A DNA stretch of 18,361 bases from positions 1 through 18,361 of the forward strand of contig CALFGH010000269.1 in NCBI GenBank assembly GCA_937958315.1, in the 5' to 3' direction. The stretch comes from an uncultured Collinsella sp. (GTDB lineage: Bacteria; Actinomycetota; Coriobacteriia; Coriobacteriales; Coriobacteriaceae). Position 1 is the first letter of the stretch. Every line of letters starts with the position of its first letter. The position numbers and the translations under genes are program-made. The notes beneath the pieces are model-generated. The model worked only from the letters and a program-made list of their open reading frames with translations. It was not told where the DNA came from and made no database searches. Below, piece by piece: positions 6,300 to 13,809 of this stretch.

Positions 6300-9101
6300 G
6301 TTCAGCGCCTCCGCGCAGCGCTTACAGATCTGCGCGTGGCCGTTGTACTCGCCGACGGTGGTGCGATAGTTCCAGCAACGGTCGCAGCACTCGCCCTCGG
6401 CAGCCTCGATGGCAACGGAGAGCTCCTCACCCTGGGTCAGCTCAACATCGGAGACGATGTAGAACTCGGCCAGGTCGACCGCCTTGTCGCCGGTCAACAG
6501 CGCATACATCTCAGCGGGAACGACCGCCTTGACACGGACCTGCTGGCTCTTGGTGAAGGTGCCGGCGGAGCGGGCATCCTCAAGGGCCTTGGTCACGGCG
6601 CTACGGAGCTCGAGCGAAGCCTCGAGCACGCCCTCGAACTCATTGGCCACGTCGACCGTGATGGGCGACTTGTACCAATCGAGCAGCGCGGCGTACTTCT
6701 GGTGGTCGACGCAGCCGGCGGGCGCATAGGCCATGGCCTCATCGACGGTGTAGGACAGGATCGGCTGCAAATCGCGCATGAGCATCGAGAAGAGCTCGGC
6801 GAGCACGGTCTGGGCGCTGCGGCGCTCGAGCGAGCCGGGCTTTTCGCAGTACAGACGGTCCTTCAGGGCGTCGAGGTACACGTTGGAAAGCTCGGTAACC
6901 ACGAAGTCGTAGAGCGCACGGTAGGCGCGCGGGAACTCGTAGCTGGCGTAGGCATCGTCGACCTCGGCCTGAACCTGGGTCAGACGGGCAACCATGAGCT
7001 TGTCGAGCGGCAGCAGGTCGGCAAAGGCGACGCCGTCGGTCTCGGGCTCAAACTGACCCTCGAGCTCGGAGAGCAGGAAGCGCAGCGTGTTGCGGAAACG
7101 ACGGTAGGCATCGGACGTACGAGCAAGGATCTCGTGGTCGATGGAGACATCGGAGCTGGTATCGACCGAGGCGACCCACAGGCGGATGATGTCGGCGCCC
7201 ATCTCATCACAGACCTTGTTGGGGTCGATGACGTTACCGAGCGACTTGGACATCTTGCGGCCCTGGCCGTCGAGCGTGAAGCCCTGCGAGACGACCGCCT
7301 TGTACGGAGCATGGCCGTTGGCACCCACCGACGTGAGCAGCGAGCTCTGGAACCAACCGCGATGCTGGTCGGAGCCCTCAAGATACACGTCCGCCGGATA
7401 CTCCAGCTCGGGGCGATACTCGCAGACGGCCTTCCAAGACACGCCGGAGTCCCACCACACGTCGAGGATATCCTTATCGGCCTTGAGGTGATGGCCACCG
7501 CACTTGGGGCAGACGCAGGCCTCGCCCAGGTAGCTCTCGGGAGCGTCGGTGAACCAGGCGTCGGAGCCCTTCTCATGGAAGAGCTTGATGACGGCGTCGA
7601 GCGTGGCATCGTTCATGACCTTCTCGCCGCAGTCGGCGCAGGTGTAGCTGGGGATAGGCACGCCCCAGTTGCGCTGACGGCTGATGCACCAGTCGGGACG
7701 CTGCTCGACCATGGCACCGATGCGGTTGGCCGCGTGGGCCGGATACCACTTGACGTTCTCGCGGACCTCTTTGCCAGCCTGCTCACGCAAACCGGTCTTG
7801 TCCATCGAGACAAACCACTGGTCGGTAGCACGGAAGAGCACCGGGTGCTTGCAGCGCCAGCAGTGCGGATAGCTGTGCGCGATCTTCTTCTCGAGGACCA
7901 GGGTGCCGCGCTCGCGCAGGAACTCGATGATGTGCGGGTTGGCCTCATCGGTATCCATACCGCTGAAGGGGCCACCGGTGCCAAACTCCTCACCGGTGTA
8001 GAACTTGCCGTCGTCATCGACCGGCATGCAGATGTCGGTGATGCCCTCCTTGAGGCAGGCAAAGTAGTCGTCGACGCCGTGGCCGGGCGAGTTGTGGACG
8101 ATACCGGTACCGTCATCGACACCGACGTAATCCGCCAGCAGCGCCACGCCCTCAACGCCGTCAAAGATCGGCTGCTTGTAGTGGATGTGGTGGAAGGTCT
8201 CGGCGGGAACCACGTAGGGCTTGCCGTCGACCATGACCGGGGTGTACTCCCAACCAAACTCCTCACAGCACTTGGGAGCCAGGTCCTCGAGCATGACCTC
8301 GGCACGGCCGTCGTGCTCAACGGCGACGTAGGAGGCGCCGGGCTTAAGGGAAACGGCCTGGTCGGAGGGGATGGTCCAAGGCGTAGTCGTCCAGATGATG
8401 AAGTCAACTGGGCCGTCGAAGTTCTCGAGGCCGGCGGGCTTAGAAGTCATCTCAAAGCGAACGAAGATGGAGGGGCTCGTCTCGTCGGAGTACTCGATCT
8501 CGGCCTCGGCCAGCGCGGTGTGGCAGTGCTTGCACCAGTGAACCGGCTTGTGGCCGCGATAGATCATGCCCTTATCGAACATGGCCTTGAAGACCTCGAT
8601 GTCGGCAGCATCGTGCTGGTGATAGAGCGTCAGGTAGGGGTTGTCCCAGTCGCCGAGCACGCCCAGACGACGGAAGCCGGCCTTCTGCAGCTCAATGTTC
8701 TCGACAGCGAACTCGTTGCAGAGCTCACGGATCTTGGCCGTGGGGGTCTGGTTGAACTTCTCGGTGCCGAGCTTCTCCTCGACCTTGTGCTCGATCGGCT
8801 GGCCGTGGCAGTCCCAACCGGGGACATAGGGAACCTCATAGCCCTGCATCATCCAGTAGCGATTGATCATGTCCTTGGAGATCTTGTTCATGGCATGGCC
8901 GATGTGGATCGGACCGTTGGCGTACGGAGGGCCGTCGTGCAGCACGAACTTCTTGTGACCCTCGTTCTTCTTCAGAACCTGCTCGTAGACCTTGTTGTCC
9001 TGCCAGTCCTTGAGTCGCTTAGGCTCGGACTTGGAAAGACCGGCACGCATGGGAAAACCGGTCTTGGGCAGATTCATCGTCTGCTTGTACTCGTTTGCCA
9101 C
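6297..9101 (-). CDS. ileS: Isoleucyl-tRNA synthetase
   Basis: Class I synthetase charging tRNA-Ile in the cytoplasm. The 934-residue protein carries HIGH (GPIHIGHAMN, 66-69), the editing domain in the middle with TTTPWTIPSDQA, KMSKS (about 616-620, GRKMSKSLGN) and a C-terminal zinc-binding segment with two cysteine pairs (CDRCW and CKRC, from about residue 906). Length and order match the bacterial IleRS that has the C-terminal zinc finger. The GTG at 9101 was chosen because AAAGGGG lies just before it and the protein then starts VANEYKQTMNLPKTGFPMR. A longer frame to 9206 would run through the T-box terminator and is rejected. Expression is expected to be controlled by the T-box leader upstream. 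Confidence 0.97.
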   Translation of the reverse strand: MANEYKQTMNLPKTGFPMRAGLSKSEPKRLKDWQDNKVYEQVLKKNEGHKKFVLHDGPPYANGPIHIGHAMNKISKDMINRYWMMQGYEVPYVPGWDCHGQPIEHKVEEKLGTEKFNQTPTAKIRELCNEFAVENIELQKAGFRRLGVLGDWDNPYLTLYHQHDAADIEVFKAMFDKGMIYRGHKPVHWCKHCHTALAEAEIEYSDETSPSIFVRFEMTSKPAGLENFDGPVDFIIWTTTPWTIPSDQAVSLKPGASYVAVEHDGRAEVMLEDLAPKCCEEFGWEYTPVMVDGKPYVVPAETFHHIHYKQPIFDGVEGVALLADYVGVDDGTGIVHNSPGHGVDDYFACLKEGITDICMPVDDDGKFYTGEEFGTGGPFSGMDTDEANPHIIEFLRERGTLVLEKKIAHSYPHCWRCKHPVLFRATDQWFVSMDKTGLREQAGKEVRENVKWYPAHAANRIGAMVEQRPDWCISRQRNWGVPIPSYTCADCGEKVMNDATLDAVIKLFHEKGSDAWFTDAPESYLGEACVCPKCGGHHLKADKDILDVWWDSGVSWKAVCEYRPELEYPADVYLEGSDQHRGWFQSSLLTSVGANGHAPYKAVVSQGFTLDGQGRKMSKSLGNVIDPNKVCDEMGADIIRLWVASVDTSSDVSIDHEILARTSDAYRRFRNTLRFLLSELEGQFEPETDGVAFADLLPLDKLMVARLTQVQAEVDDAYASYEFPRAYRALYDFVVTELSNVYLDALKDRLYCEKPGSLERRSAQTVLAELFSMLMRDLQPILSYTVDEAMAYAPAGCVDHQKYAALLDWYKSPITVDVANEFEGVLEASLELRSAVTKALEDARSAGTFTKSQQVRVKAVVPAEMYALLTGDKAVDLAEFYIVSDVELTQGEELSVAIEAAEGECCDRCWNYRTTVGEYNGHAQICKRCAEALN

Positions 9102-9120
9102 GGTACCCCTTTCATATCGT

Positions 9121-9442
9121 GGGCGCACACGCCCGTTGGGCACCAAAAAGGCGCCCGTCCCTACAAGCTGGGACGAAGCGCCACAAAACGGGCTGTGCGC
9201 CCGCAAAAGCTCTTCGCTTAACCACCCAGCTTAGATGCCCTCGCCCGCTTCTAGCGCGCTCGCATCCGTTACTCGGCTGGCCTGTATCGACGACCATCTC
9301 GGCGATATCTACTAAGACGTGCCTGTGTGGCACGTCCGTTGGGACCGCAGCTCCGGGGTGATTTTCATCGGTCGCATGCACGGGTTCTCAGCGCTCCCCG
9401 CTCTCTGTAGCATGCGGATGGCCGACTACTCGTCCCCATCAA
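9121..9442 (-). promoter_or_regulatory. T-box leader (tRNA-Ile-sensing riboswitch) of ileS
   Basis: The 340 bases before ileS show T-box landmarks on the minus strand. Stem I begins near GATGGGGACGAGTAG (from 9440). Its apical part has ACAGAGAGCGGG and GCTGAGAACCCGT. The specifier region reads GATGAAAATCACC, giving the Ile codon ATC at 9362-9360. A stem III-like hairpin pairs GACGTGCC with GGCACGTC around 9337-9316. The T-box sequence TGGGTGGTTAAGCG (9228-9215) contains TGGT, expected to pair with the ACCA end of uncharged tRNA-Ile, and is framed by AAGCT and AGCTT as antiterminator arms. A terminator follows. Uncharged tRNA-Ile should favour read-through into ileS. The T-box sequence departs from the usual ACCGCG at its 3' part. 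Confidence 0.85.
9145..9182 (-). terminator. T-box terminator hairpin of the ileS leader
   Basis: On the minus strand GGCGCTTCGTCCC (9182-9170) pairs with GGGACGGGCGCC (9161-9150) and is followed by TTTTT (9149-9145). It is nested inside a longer stem: 9202-9187 pairs with 9137-9121 over 16 bp with one bulged base. Termination here would prevent ileS transcription when tRNA-Ile is charged. Confidence 0.85.
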
Positions 9443-9456
9443 CGCTTATGCGGAGT

Positions 9457-9465
9457 ATGCTAGCA
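9457..9465 (-). promoter_or_regulatory. Extended -10 promoter element for the ileS T-box transcript
   Basis: TGCTAGCAT on the minus strand matches an extended -10 (TGnTAnnnT) and lies about 15 bases before the start of T-box stem I, where transcription should begin. No clear -35 is visible 17 bases upstream. Confidence 0.4.
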
Positions 9466-9499
9466 CGTTCCGCGCCGGCGAAAAACCCTCAACACTGGT

Positions 9500-9528
9500 T
9501 TTATACGTTCGAAATTTCTCGCTATTAC
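9500..9528 (+). promoter_or_regulatory. Possible promoter of the GldA-like dehydrogenase gene
   Basis: TTTATA (9500-9505) and TATTAC (9523-9528) are spaced by 17 bases, each matching four of six consensus positions, about 60 bases before the ATG at 9587. It is divergent from the ileS T-box promoter. The rest of 9466-9586 shows nothing else I can name. Confidence 0.35.
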
Positions 9529-9586
9529 AGCCCTTCTCTAGGAGCAAAATACCTGAAAGCACTCTATCGAACGAAAGAAGGTTGCT

Positions 9587-10669
9587 ATGCGCACGATTGG
9601 AATGAGCGACTACACCGTCGGCGAGGACTGCTTTGACGAGCTGCCCGGCGCGCTGGCCGAGTACGGAGCGACAAAGGTCGCGATCATCGGAGGCAAGCGG
9701 GCACTGGCCGCAGCACTTCCCGGTATCGAAGCTGCGCTGGCGGGTACCGATGTCGAGATTCTAGAGACGCGTGTCTATGGCACCAACAGCACGCGGGCCA
9801 ATATCGCCAAGGTCGTAAACTCCCCTGCCTGCCAGGAAGCTGACGTGCTCATTGCCTGTGGCGGCGGCAAGGCGCTCGATACCGTCAAGACGGCGGCCAT
9901 CGAGCTCAAGAAGATCGTCTTTACGGTGCCGACGATCTGCTCCAACTGCTCGGCCGCGACCGCCATTGCCGTTGTCTACAACGACGACGGCTCGCTCGAG
10001 GGCTATTCGTACCCCAACCGACCCGCGCACATCTTCATCAATCCCAAGATCATCGCCGAGGCTCCGGCGGAGTACTTCTGGGCTGGCGTGGGCGATGCCC
10101 TGTCCAAACAGCCCGAGGTGGAGTACGCCACGAGCGCCGGCAACTTAGAGCACACCGCCGGTCTTGGCCTGGCACTCGCCCACACCTGCTCCGAGCCGCT
10201 GTTTACCTATGGCGTGCAGGGTCTTGAGGACGTGCGCCAGGACCAATCGACCGAAGCCGTCAAGCAGATCGCGCTCGACATCGTGGTCAACACGGGTTAT
10301 GTCTCGAACCTGACCAACCAAAACGATTACTACTACAACTCGAGCGTGGCGCATGCGTTCTACAACGCCACTTGCAGCATTCCGCGCGAGGGCTCCTACC
10401 TACACGGCGAGGTCGTGAGCCTGGGCGTGCTCGTGCTGTTTGCCTATACGGGCGATACCGAGAACCTTGAGCGCTACGCTGCCTTTAACAAGCAGATGGG
10501 GCTGCCCGTGACGCTTGAGCAGGTCGGGCTTTCCGAGGCCGACATCCCTGCCCTATGCGAGCACGCGCATGCCACCAACGAATGGAAGCAGGGAAACCCC
10601 GAGCCTTTCACCGACGAAAAGTTCGCCGCCGCCATCAAGGCCGCCAACGCCTACGGCCACACGCTCTAG
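9587..10669 (+). CDS. Iron-containing alcohol dehydrogenase family protein, GldA/HcxA-like
   Basis: Predicted NAD(P)-dependent, metal-dependent dehydrogenase of the glycerol dehydrogenase-like group. The 360-residue protein shows the cofactor-binding GGGKALDTVK (92-101), TICSNCSAAT (117-125), and the three expected metal ligands Asp170 (GVGDALSK), His256 (SVAHAFY) and His273 (YLHGEVVSLG), spaced as in GldA. The substrate may be glycerol, a diol or a 2-hydroxycarboxylate (the E. coli YbdH/HcxA relative is also close in size). These cannot be separated by eye, so no symbol is given. AAGG lies seven bases before the ATG at 9587. The gene stands alone, divergent from ileS, and ends nine bases before a strong hairpin. 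Confidence 0.88.
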   Translation: MRTIGMSDYTVGEDCFDELPGALAEYGATKVAIIGGKRALAAALPGIEAALAGTDVEILETRVYGTNSTRANIAKVVNSPACQEADVLIACGGGKALDTVKTAAIELKKIVFTVPTICSNCSAATAIAVVYNDDGSLEGYSYPNRPAHIFINPKIIAEAPAEYFWAGVGDALSKQPEVEYATSAGNLEHTAGLGLALAHTCSEPLFTYGVQGLEDVRQDQSTEAVKQIALDIVVNTGYVSNLTNQNDYYYNSSVAHAFYNATCSIPREGSYLHGEVVSLGVLVLFAYTGDTENLERYAAFNKQMGLPVTLEQVGLSEADIPALCEHAHATNEWKQGNPEPFTDEKFAAAIKAANAYGHTL

Positions 10670-10678
10670 CTCTAACCC

Positions 10679-10721
10679 AAAACCACCACAAAGGGGACAG
10701 GCACCTTTGTGGTGGTTTTTT
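10679..10721. terminator. Bidirectional terminator hairpin (repeat copy C)
   Basis: A 16-bp perfect stem, AAAACCACCACAAAGG (10679-10694) with its complement (10704-10719), encloses the loop GGACAGGCA. T-runs follow on both strands. It lies between the convergent dehydrogenase and DUF523 genes, ending on the DUF523 stop codon. It is nearly identical to the hairpin at 3042-3081 read on the other strand. Confidence 0.9.
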
Positions 10722-11175
10722 ATTGCTCCAGCATGCTGGGATCGAATTCACTCGCTTGGATCACACGGTACCCATTGCGCAGGAGCAGGTCGACAAAAAC
10801 ACCGTTGCCCGCGGTGAGCGTACCGCTAAAGGTGCCGTCGTAGATGCGGCCCGCGCCGCAAGAGGGACTGCGGTCCTGCAAGACGCACACAGCAATCTCG
10901 GACGGCCCGCCCGCCTGCTCGCACATGTCGAGCGCCCGTTGGGCACCCAGGCGAAACTCGCGATCGACCGAGATGCCCTCGCAGGTACGGACCTCGCCGT
11001 CCACGATCTCGGAGGGATCGCGCGGTGTGGGCAGGCCGCCAAAGACCTCAGGGCACACCAAGAGGACCTCGGTCCCCGTACGTTCGCAGGCCTCGACCAA
11101 CGCGCGGTGGTAGTTGTCGAACCCGTTATACTTGCAGCTCTCGCCCATCAAACAGGCACTCACCACGATCTTCAA
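10720..11175 (-). CDS. DUF523 family protein (YbbK-like), function unknown
   Basis: A small cysteine-rich protein of the DUF523 family, whose function is not established. From the TTG at 11175 it reads MKIVVSACLMGESCKYNG, then VCPEVFGGLPTPRDPSEI, then LQDRSPSCGAGRIYDGTF, the three conserved blocks of the family. The conserved Cys residues in SACLMG, VCPE and SPSCG could bind a metal or cofactor, but that is inference. The TTG start is preferred because GAGAGGG ends six bases before it; the ATG at 11181 sits directly against that motif, too close for use. About 151 residues. It lies downstream of ftsH on the same strand, but the ftsH terminator stands between them and leaves almost no room for a promoter. 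Confidence 0.85.
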   Translation of the reverse strand: MKIVVSACLMGESCKYNGFDNYHRALVEACERTGTEVLLVCPEVFGGLPTPRDPSEIVDGEVRTCEGISVDREFRLGAQRALDMCEQAGGPSEIAVCVLQDRSPSCGAGRIYDGTFSGTLTAGNGVFVDLLLRNGYRVIQASEFDPSMLEQ

Positions 11176-11192
11176 ATGCATCCCTCTCAAGC

Positions 11193-11230
11193 AAAACGCC
11201 CCATTTGAGATAGGCACTCAAATGGGGCGT
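11193..11230 (-). terminator. Rho-independent terminator after ftsH
   Basis: On the minus strand ACGCCCCATTTGAG (11230-11217) pairs perfectly with its complement (11209-11196), 14 bp with a seven-base loop, followed by TTTT. It begins 26 bases after the ftsH TAG and ends about 17 bases before the DUF523 start, where it may also attenuate that gene. Confidence 0.85.
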
Positions 11231-11256
11231 CGATATTTACTGTCCCGAACGCAACG

Positions 11257-13161
11257 CTACTGTTGCTTAGGCATCAGCGGATTTTCGCGCGTGAGGAGAT
11301 TCATGAACTCCTCGCCCGTGATCGTCTCCTTCTTGTACAGATAACGAGCCAGCTCGTGGAGCTTGAACTTGTTCTCCTTCAGGATCTGCAGAGCGCGGTC
11401 GTGCGCATCCTCGATCAGCTTGGCGACAATCGCGTCCACGCGCTCGGCCGTACCGGGGGCGCAGGTGAGCGACGTATCCTGGTTGAGGTACGCGTTCTGC
11501 ACGGTACCGAGCGCCATCATGCCAAACTCATCGGACATACCAAAGCGCGTCACCATGTTGCGGGCGAGTTTGGTGGCCTGCTCGATATCGTTGGCGGCGC
11601 CGGTCGTCATCTCGCCAAAGATGAGTTCCTCGGCCGCGCGACCACCGCAGTAGACGGCGAGCTTGTCCAGAACCTCCTGGCGCGTCGTCAGGAAGCGCTC
11701 GTCCTCCTCGACCTGCATGGTGTAGCCCAGAGCACCGCTCGTGCGCGGCACGATGGTGATCTTGGTGACCGGCGCGGAGCCCTTCTGGCGAGCGGCAACG
11801 ATGGCATGGCCGATCTCGTGGTAGGACACAACCTGCTTCTCATGGTCGGAAAGCACCGTCGACTTGCGCTGCTGGCCGGCGATGACGACCTCTACCGACT
11901 CCTCAAAGTCGTCCTGCGTGGCGCGTTTGCGACCCTCGCGGACGGCGCGCAGGGCGCCCTCGTTGATGATGTTAGCCAAGTCGGCACCCGAGGCACCGGG
12001 CGTGGCGCGGGCAATCGCAGTCAGGTCGATCGGCGGCTGCGTCTTGACGCTCTTGGCATGCAGCTCGAGGATGTTCTTGCGGCCGGTCAGGTCGGGCAGC
12101 TCAACGGGGATACGGCGATCAAAACGACCGGGGCGCAGCAGGGCCGGGTCAAGGCTGTCGGGACGGTTGGTAGCAGCGAGAACAACGATACCCTTGTGAT
12201 TATCGAAGCCGTCCATCTCGGTCAACAGCTGGTTGAGCGTTTGCTCGCGCTCGTCGTTGCCGCTAAAGCCGCCGCCGTCACGCTTTTTGCCGATGGTATC
12301 GATCTCGTCGATAAAGACGATGCACGGGGCCTTTTCCTTGGCCTGCTTAAACAGATCGCGAACCTTGGCGGCGCCACGGCCGACGAACATCTCGACGAAC
12401 TCAGAACCCGAAATGCTAAAGAACGGCACGCCCGCCTCGCCGGCCACAGCCTTGGCGAGCAGGGTTTTACCGGTACCCGGAGGGCCGACAAGAAGGGCAC
12501 CGCGTGGCAGCTTGGCGCCGATCTCCTCGTAGCGTTGCGGCTTCTCCAGAAAGTCGACGACCTCCTTGAGGGATTCCTTGGCCTCTTCCTGGCCAGCGAC
12601 GTCCTTAAAGGTCACGCCCACATCTTTGGAGGCGATAACGCGAGCACCGGACTTGCCCAGTCCGCCGCCGCCAAAACCGCCGCCAAAGTTCATCGACGGA
12701 CCGTCATCGCCCATGGCCTTCTTCATGCGACGATTGAGCCACCAACCGATGAGGAAGAAAATCGCCATGGGAAGGATGAGTGTGAGCAGGTAGTAGGTCA
12801 TCAGACCCGAGTTTTTATCGGGAACGACCGATTCCAGGGACGCACCGGATTCAAGCACGCGATCGGTAAAGCCAGCATCATTCGGCACGCCGGTCGTCTT
12901 GTAGGCGATGTTCTCGTCCTCGCCCTTCTTGGTGTAATAAATGGTGTAATCGTCCGTGTTGTACTCGACCTTGTCGACGCTCTTCTTATCGAGCGCTTTG
13001 ACAAACGTCGAGTAATCGGTCTTCGTAATCTGCTGCGTGTGACCGATGTTGGGGAACAGAACGGTCGAGAGCACGAGGTAGACGACGAAGGCGATGAGCA
13101 CGTAGAGGATCATATTCCGTCTACGTTTGTTGTCATCCATCTCCATCTGCTTGAACTCCAT
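11257..13161 (-). CDS. ftsH: ATP-dependent zinc metalloprotease FtsH
   Basis: Membrane-anchored AAA+ protease for membrane protein quality control. The 634-residue protein has membrane helix 1 (about 17-36), an extracytoplasmic domain, helix 2 (about 121-141), a Gly-rich linker, Walker A GPPGTGKT (226-233), Walker B IVFIDEID (281-288), the second region of homology TNRPDSLDPALLRPGRFDRR (331-350) and the zinc site HEIGH (448-452) with the later AANDIEQAT carrying the third ligand. The architecture is complete. The start is uncertain: the ATG at 13161 has no ribosome binding site, whereas the ATG at 13146 has GGAG nine bases before it. Only five residues are affected. It is divergent from the adenosyltransferase gene with a 77-bp gap and is followed by a terminator. 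Confidence 0.96.
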   Translation of the reverse strand: MEFKQMEMDDNKRRRNMILYVLIAFVVYLVLSTVLFPNIGHTQQITKTDYSTFVKALDKKSVDKVEYNTDDYTIYYTKKGEDENIAYKTTGVPNDAGFTDRVLESGASLESVVPDKNSGLMTYYLLTLILPMAIFFLIGWWLNRRMKKAMGDDGPSMNFGGGFGGGGLGKSGARVIASKDVGVTFKDVAGQEEAKESLKEVVDFLEKPQRYEEIGAKLPRGALLVGPPGTGKTLLAKAVAGEAGVPFFSISGSEFVEMFVGRGAAKVRDLFKQAKEKAPCIVFIDEIDTIGKKRDGGGFSGNDEREQTLNQLLTEMDGFDNHKGIVVLAATNRPDSLDPALLRPGRFDRRIPVELPDLTGRKNILELHAKSVKTQPPIDLTAIARATPGASGADLANIINEGALRAVREGRKRATQDDFEESVEVVIAGQQRKSTVLSDHEKQVVSYHEIGHAIVAARQKGSAPVTKITIVPRTSGALGYTMQVEEDERFLTTRQEVLDKLAVYCGGRAAEELIFGEMTTGAANDIEQATKLARNMVTRFGMSDEFGMMALGTVQNAYLNQDTSLTCAPGTAERVDAIVAKLIEDAHDRALQILKENKFKLHELARYLYKKETITGEEFMNLLTRENPLMPKQQ

Positions 13162-13238
13162 CTACTGGGGTTGATAATGCTATCTAGAATACCCAACCCG
13201 GACGGCGATAAACCGACGCCGGGCACGAAAGGACAGAG

Positions 13239-13724
13239 ATGGCATCACTGGAAGTCGGCAAGGTTCAAATCTATACGGGTGACGGCAAGGGCAAGACGAC
13301 GGCTGCGCTGGGGCTCGCGCTGCGCGCCACGGGCTATGGACTTAACGTGCTCATGCTGCAGTTTGCCAAGAAGCTACACTGCGCCGAACACGATGCCGCA
13401 CCGCGCCTGGGACTGCGCATTGTACAGGCCGACCGTGACACGCCCGAGGCTTGCGCCGCACAGATCATGGAGCTGGCGCGCGAGCAGATATCACAGGTCG
13501 ACGTTCTGATTTTGGACGAACTCGGCGAGGCCATGCGCCGCGGCTTCGTGACGCGCGAGGATGTCGAAGCGTTGATCGCGATAAAGCCCGCCACCACGGA
13601 GCTCGTGCTCACCGGCCGAGGCCTGCTGCCACTGGCCGATCTTGCCGACCTGGTCACCGAAATGCGTCCCATCAAACATTACTTCGACGGAGGCCTCCTA
13701 GCCCGCCAAGGCATTGAATACTAA
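13239..13724 (+). CDS. cobO: Cob(I)alamin adenosyltransferase, CobO/CobA/BtuR type
   Basis: Transfers the adenosyl group of ATP to cob(I)alamin (or a corrinoid precursor) to make the coenzyme form. The 161-residue protein has the P-loop YTGDGKGKTTAALGLALRA (12-30), Walker B VLILDE (89-94) and the family C terminus HYFDGGLLARQGIEY. It is somewhat shorter than usual for the family, with a compact stretch after QFAKK. AAAGGA lies just before the ATG at 13239. No other cobalamin gene and no cobalamin riboswitch are present; the upstream gap to ftsH is too short for one. It may serve corrinoid salvage, which is inference from its isolation. Confidence 0.92.
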   Translation: MASLEVGKVQIYTGDGKGKTTAALGLALRATGYGLNVLMLQFAKKLHCAEHDAAPRLGLRIVQADRDTPEACAAQIMELAREQISQVDVLILDELGEAMRRGFVTREDVEALIAIKPATTELVLTGRGLLPLADLADLVTEMRPIKHYFDGGLLARQGIEY

Positions 13725-13725
13725 T

Positions 13726-13809
13726 TGATCCGAAGGGGACGGAGGAAAACGGATCATAGACATCACGACGGAGAGCAATGATCCGTTTTCCTCCGTCCCC
13801 AAGGGATCA
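13726..13809. repeat. Long GGGGAC-type inverted repeat between convergent genes (repeat copy D)
   Basis: A 23-bp perfect stem has arms at 13735-13757 and 13778-13800 (starting GGGGACGGAGGAAAACGG) around a 20-base loop. An outer TGATCC (13726-13731) pairs with GGATCA (13804-13809) across a three-base internal mismatch on each side, giving 29 paired bases. The TGA stop of the MATE gene (13809-13807) is part of the outer arm, and the cobO stop is two bases before the other arm. No T-tract follows on either strand. It may act in 3'-end formation or be a mobile repeat. Confidence 0.85.

Noticed and set aside
9102..9206. Longer ileS start at 9206
   Set aside because: The added residues are encoded by the T-box terminator and its outer stem, and the GTG at 9101 has a proper ribosome binding site.
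6336..9221. A 961-codon open frame on the plus strand across ileS
   Set aside because: It is the antisense shadow of ileS. The opposite frame encodes a complete, motif-bearing IleRS, and high-GC codon use leaves long open antisense frames. The antisense translation has low-complexity Gly/Val/Leu/Asp composition and no recognisable domain.
13162..13238. Cobalamin riboswitch upstream of cobO
   Set aside because: The gap between ftsH and cobO is only 77 bp, too short, and no B12-box-like segment is visible.
11263..13509. A 748-codon open frame on the plus strand across ftsH and into cobO
   Set aside because: Antisense shadow of ftsH for the same reason; it also runs through the true cobO start in another frame.
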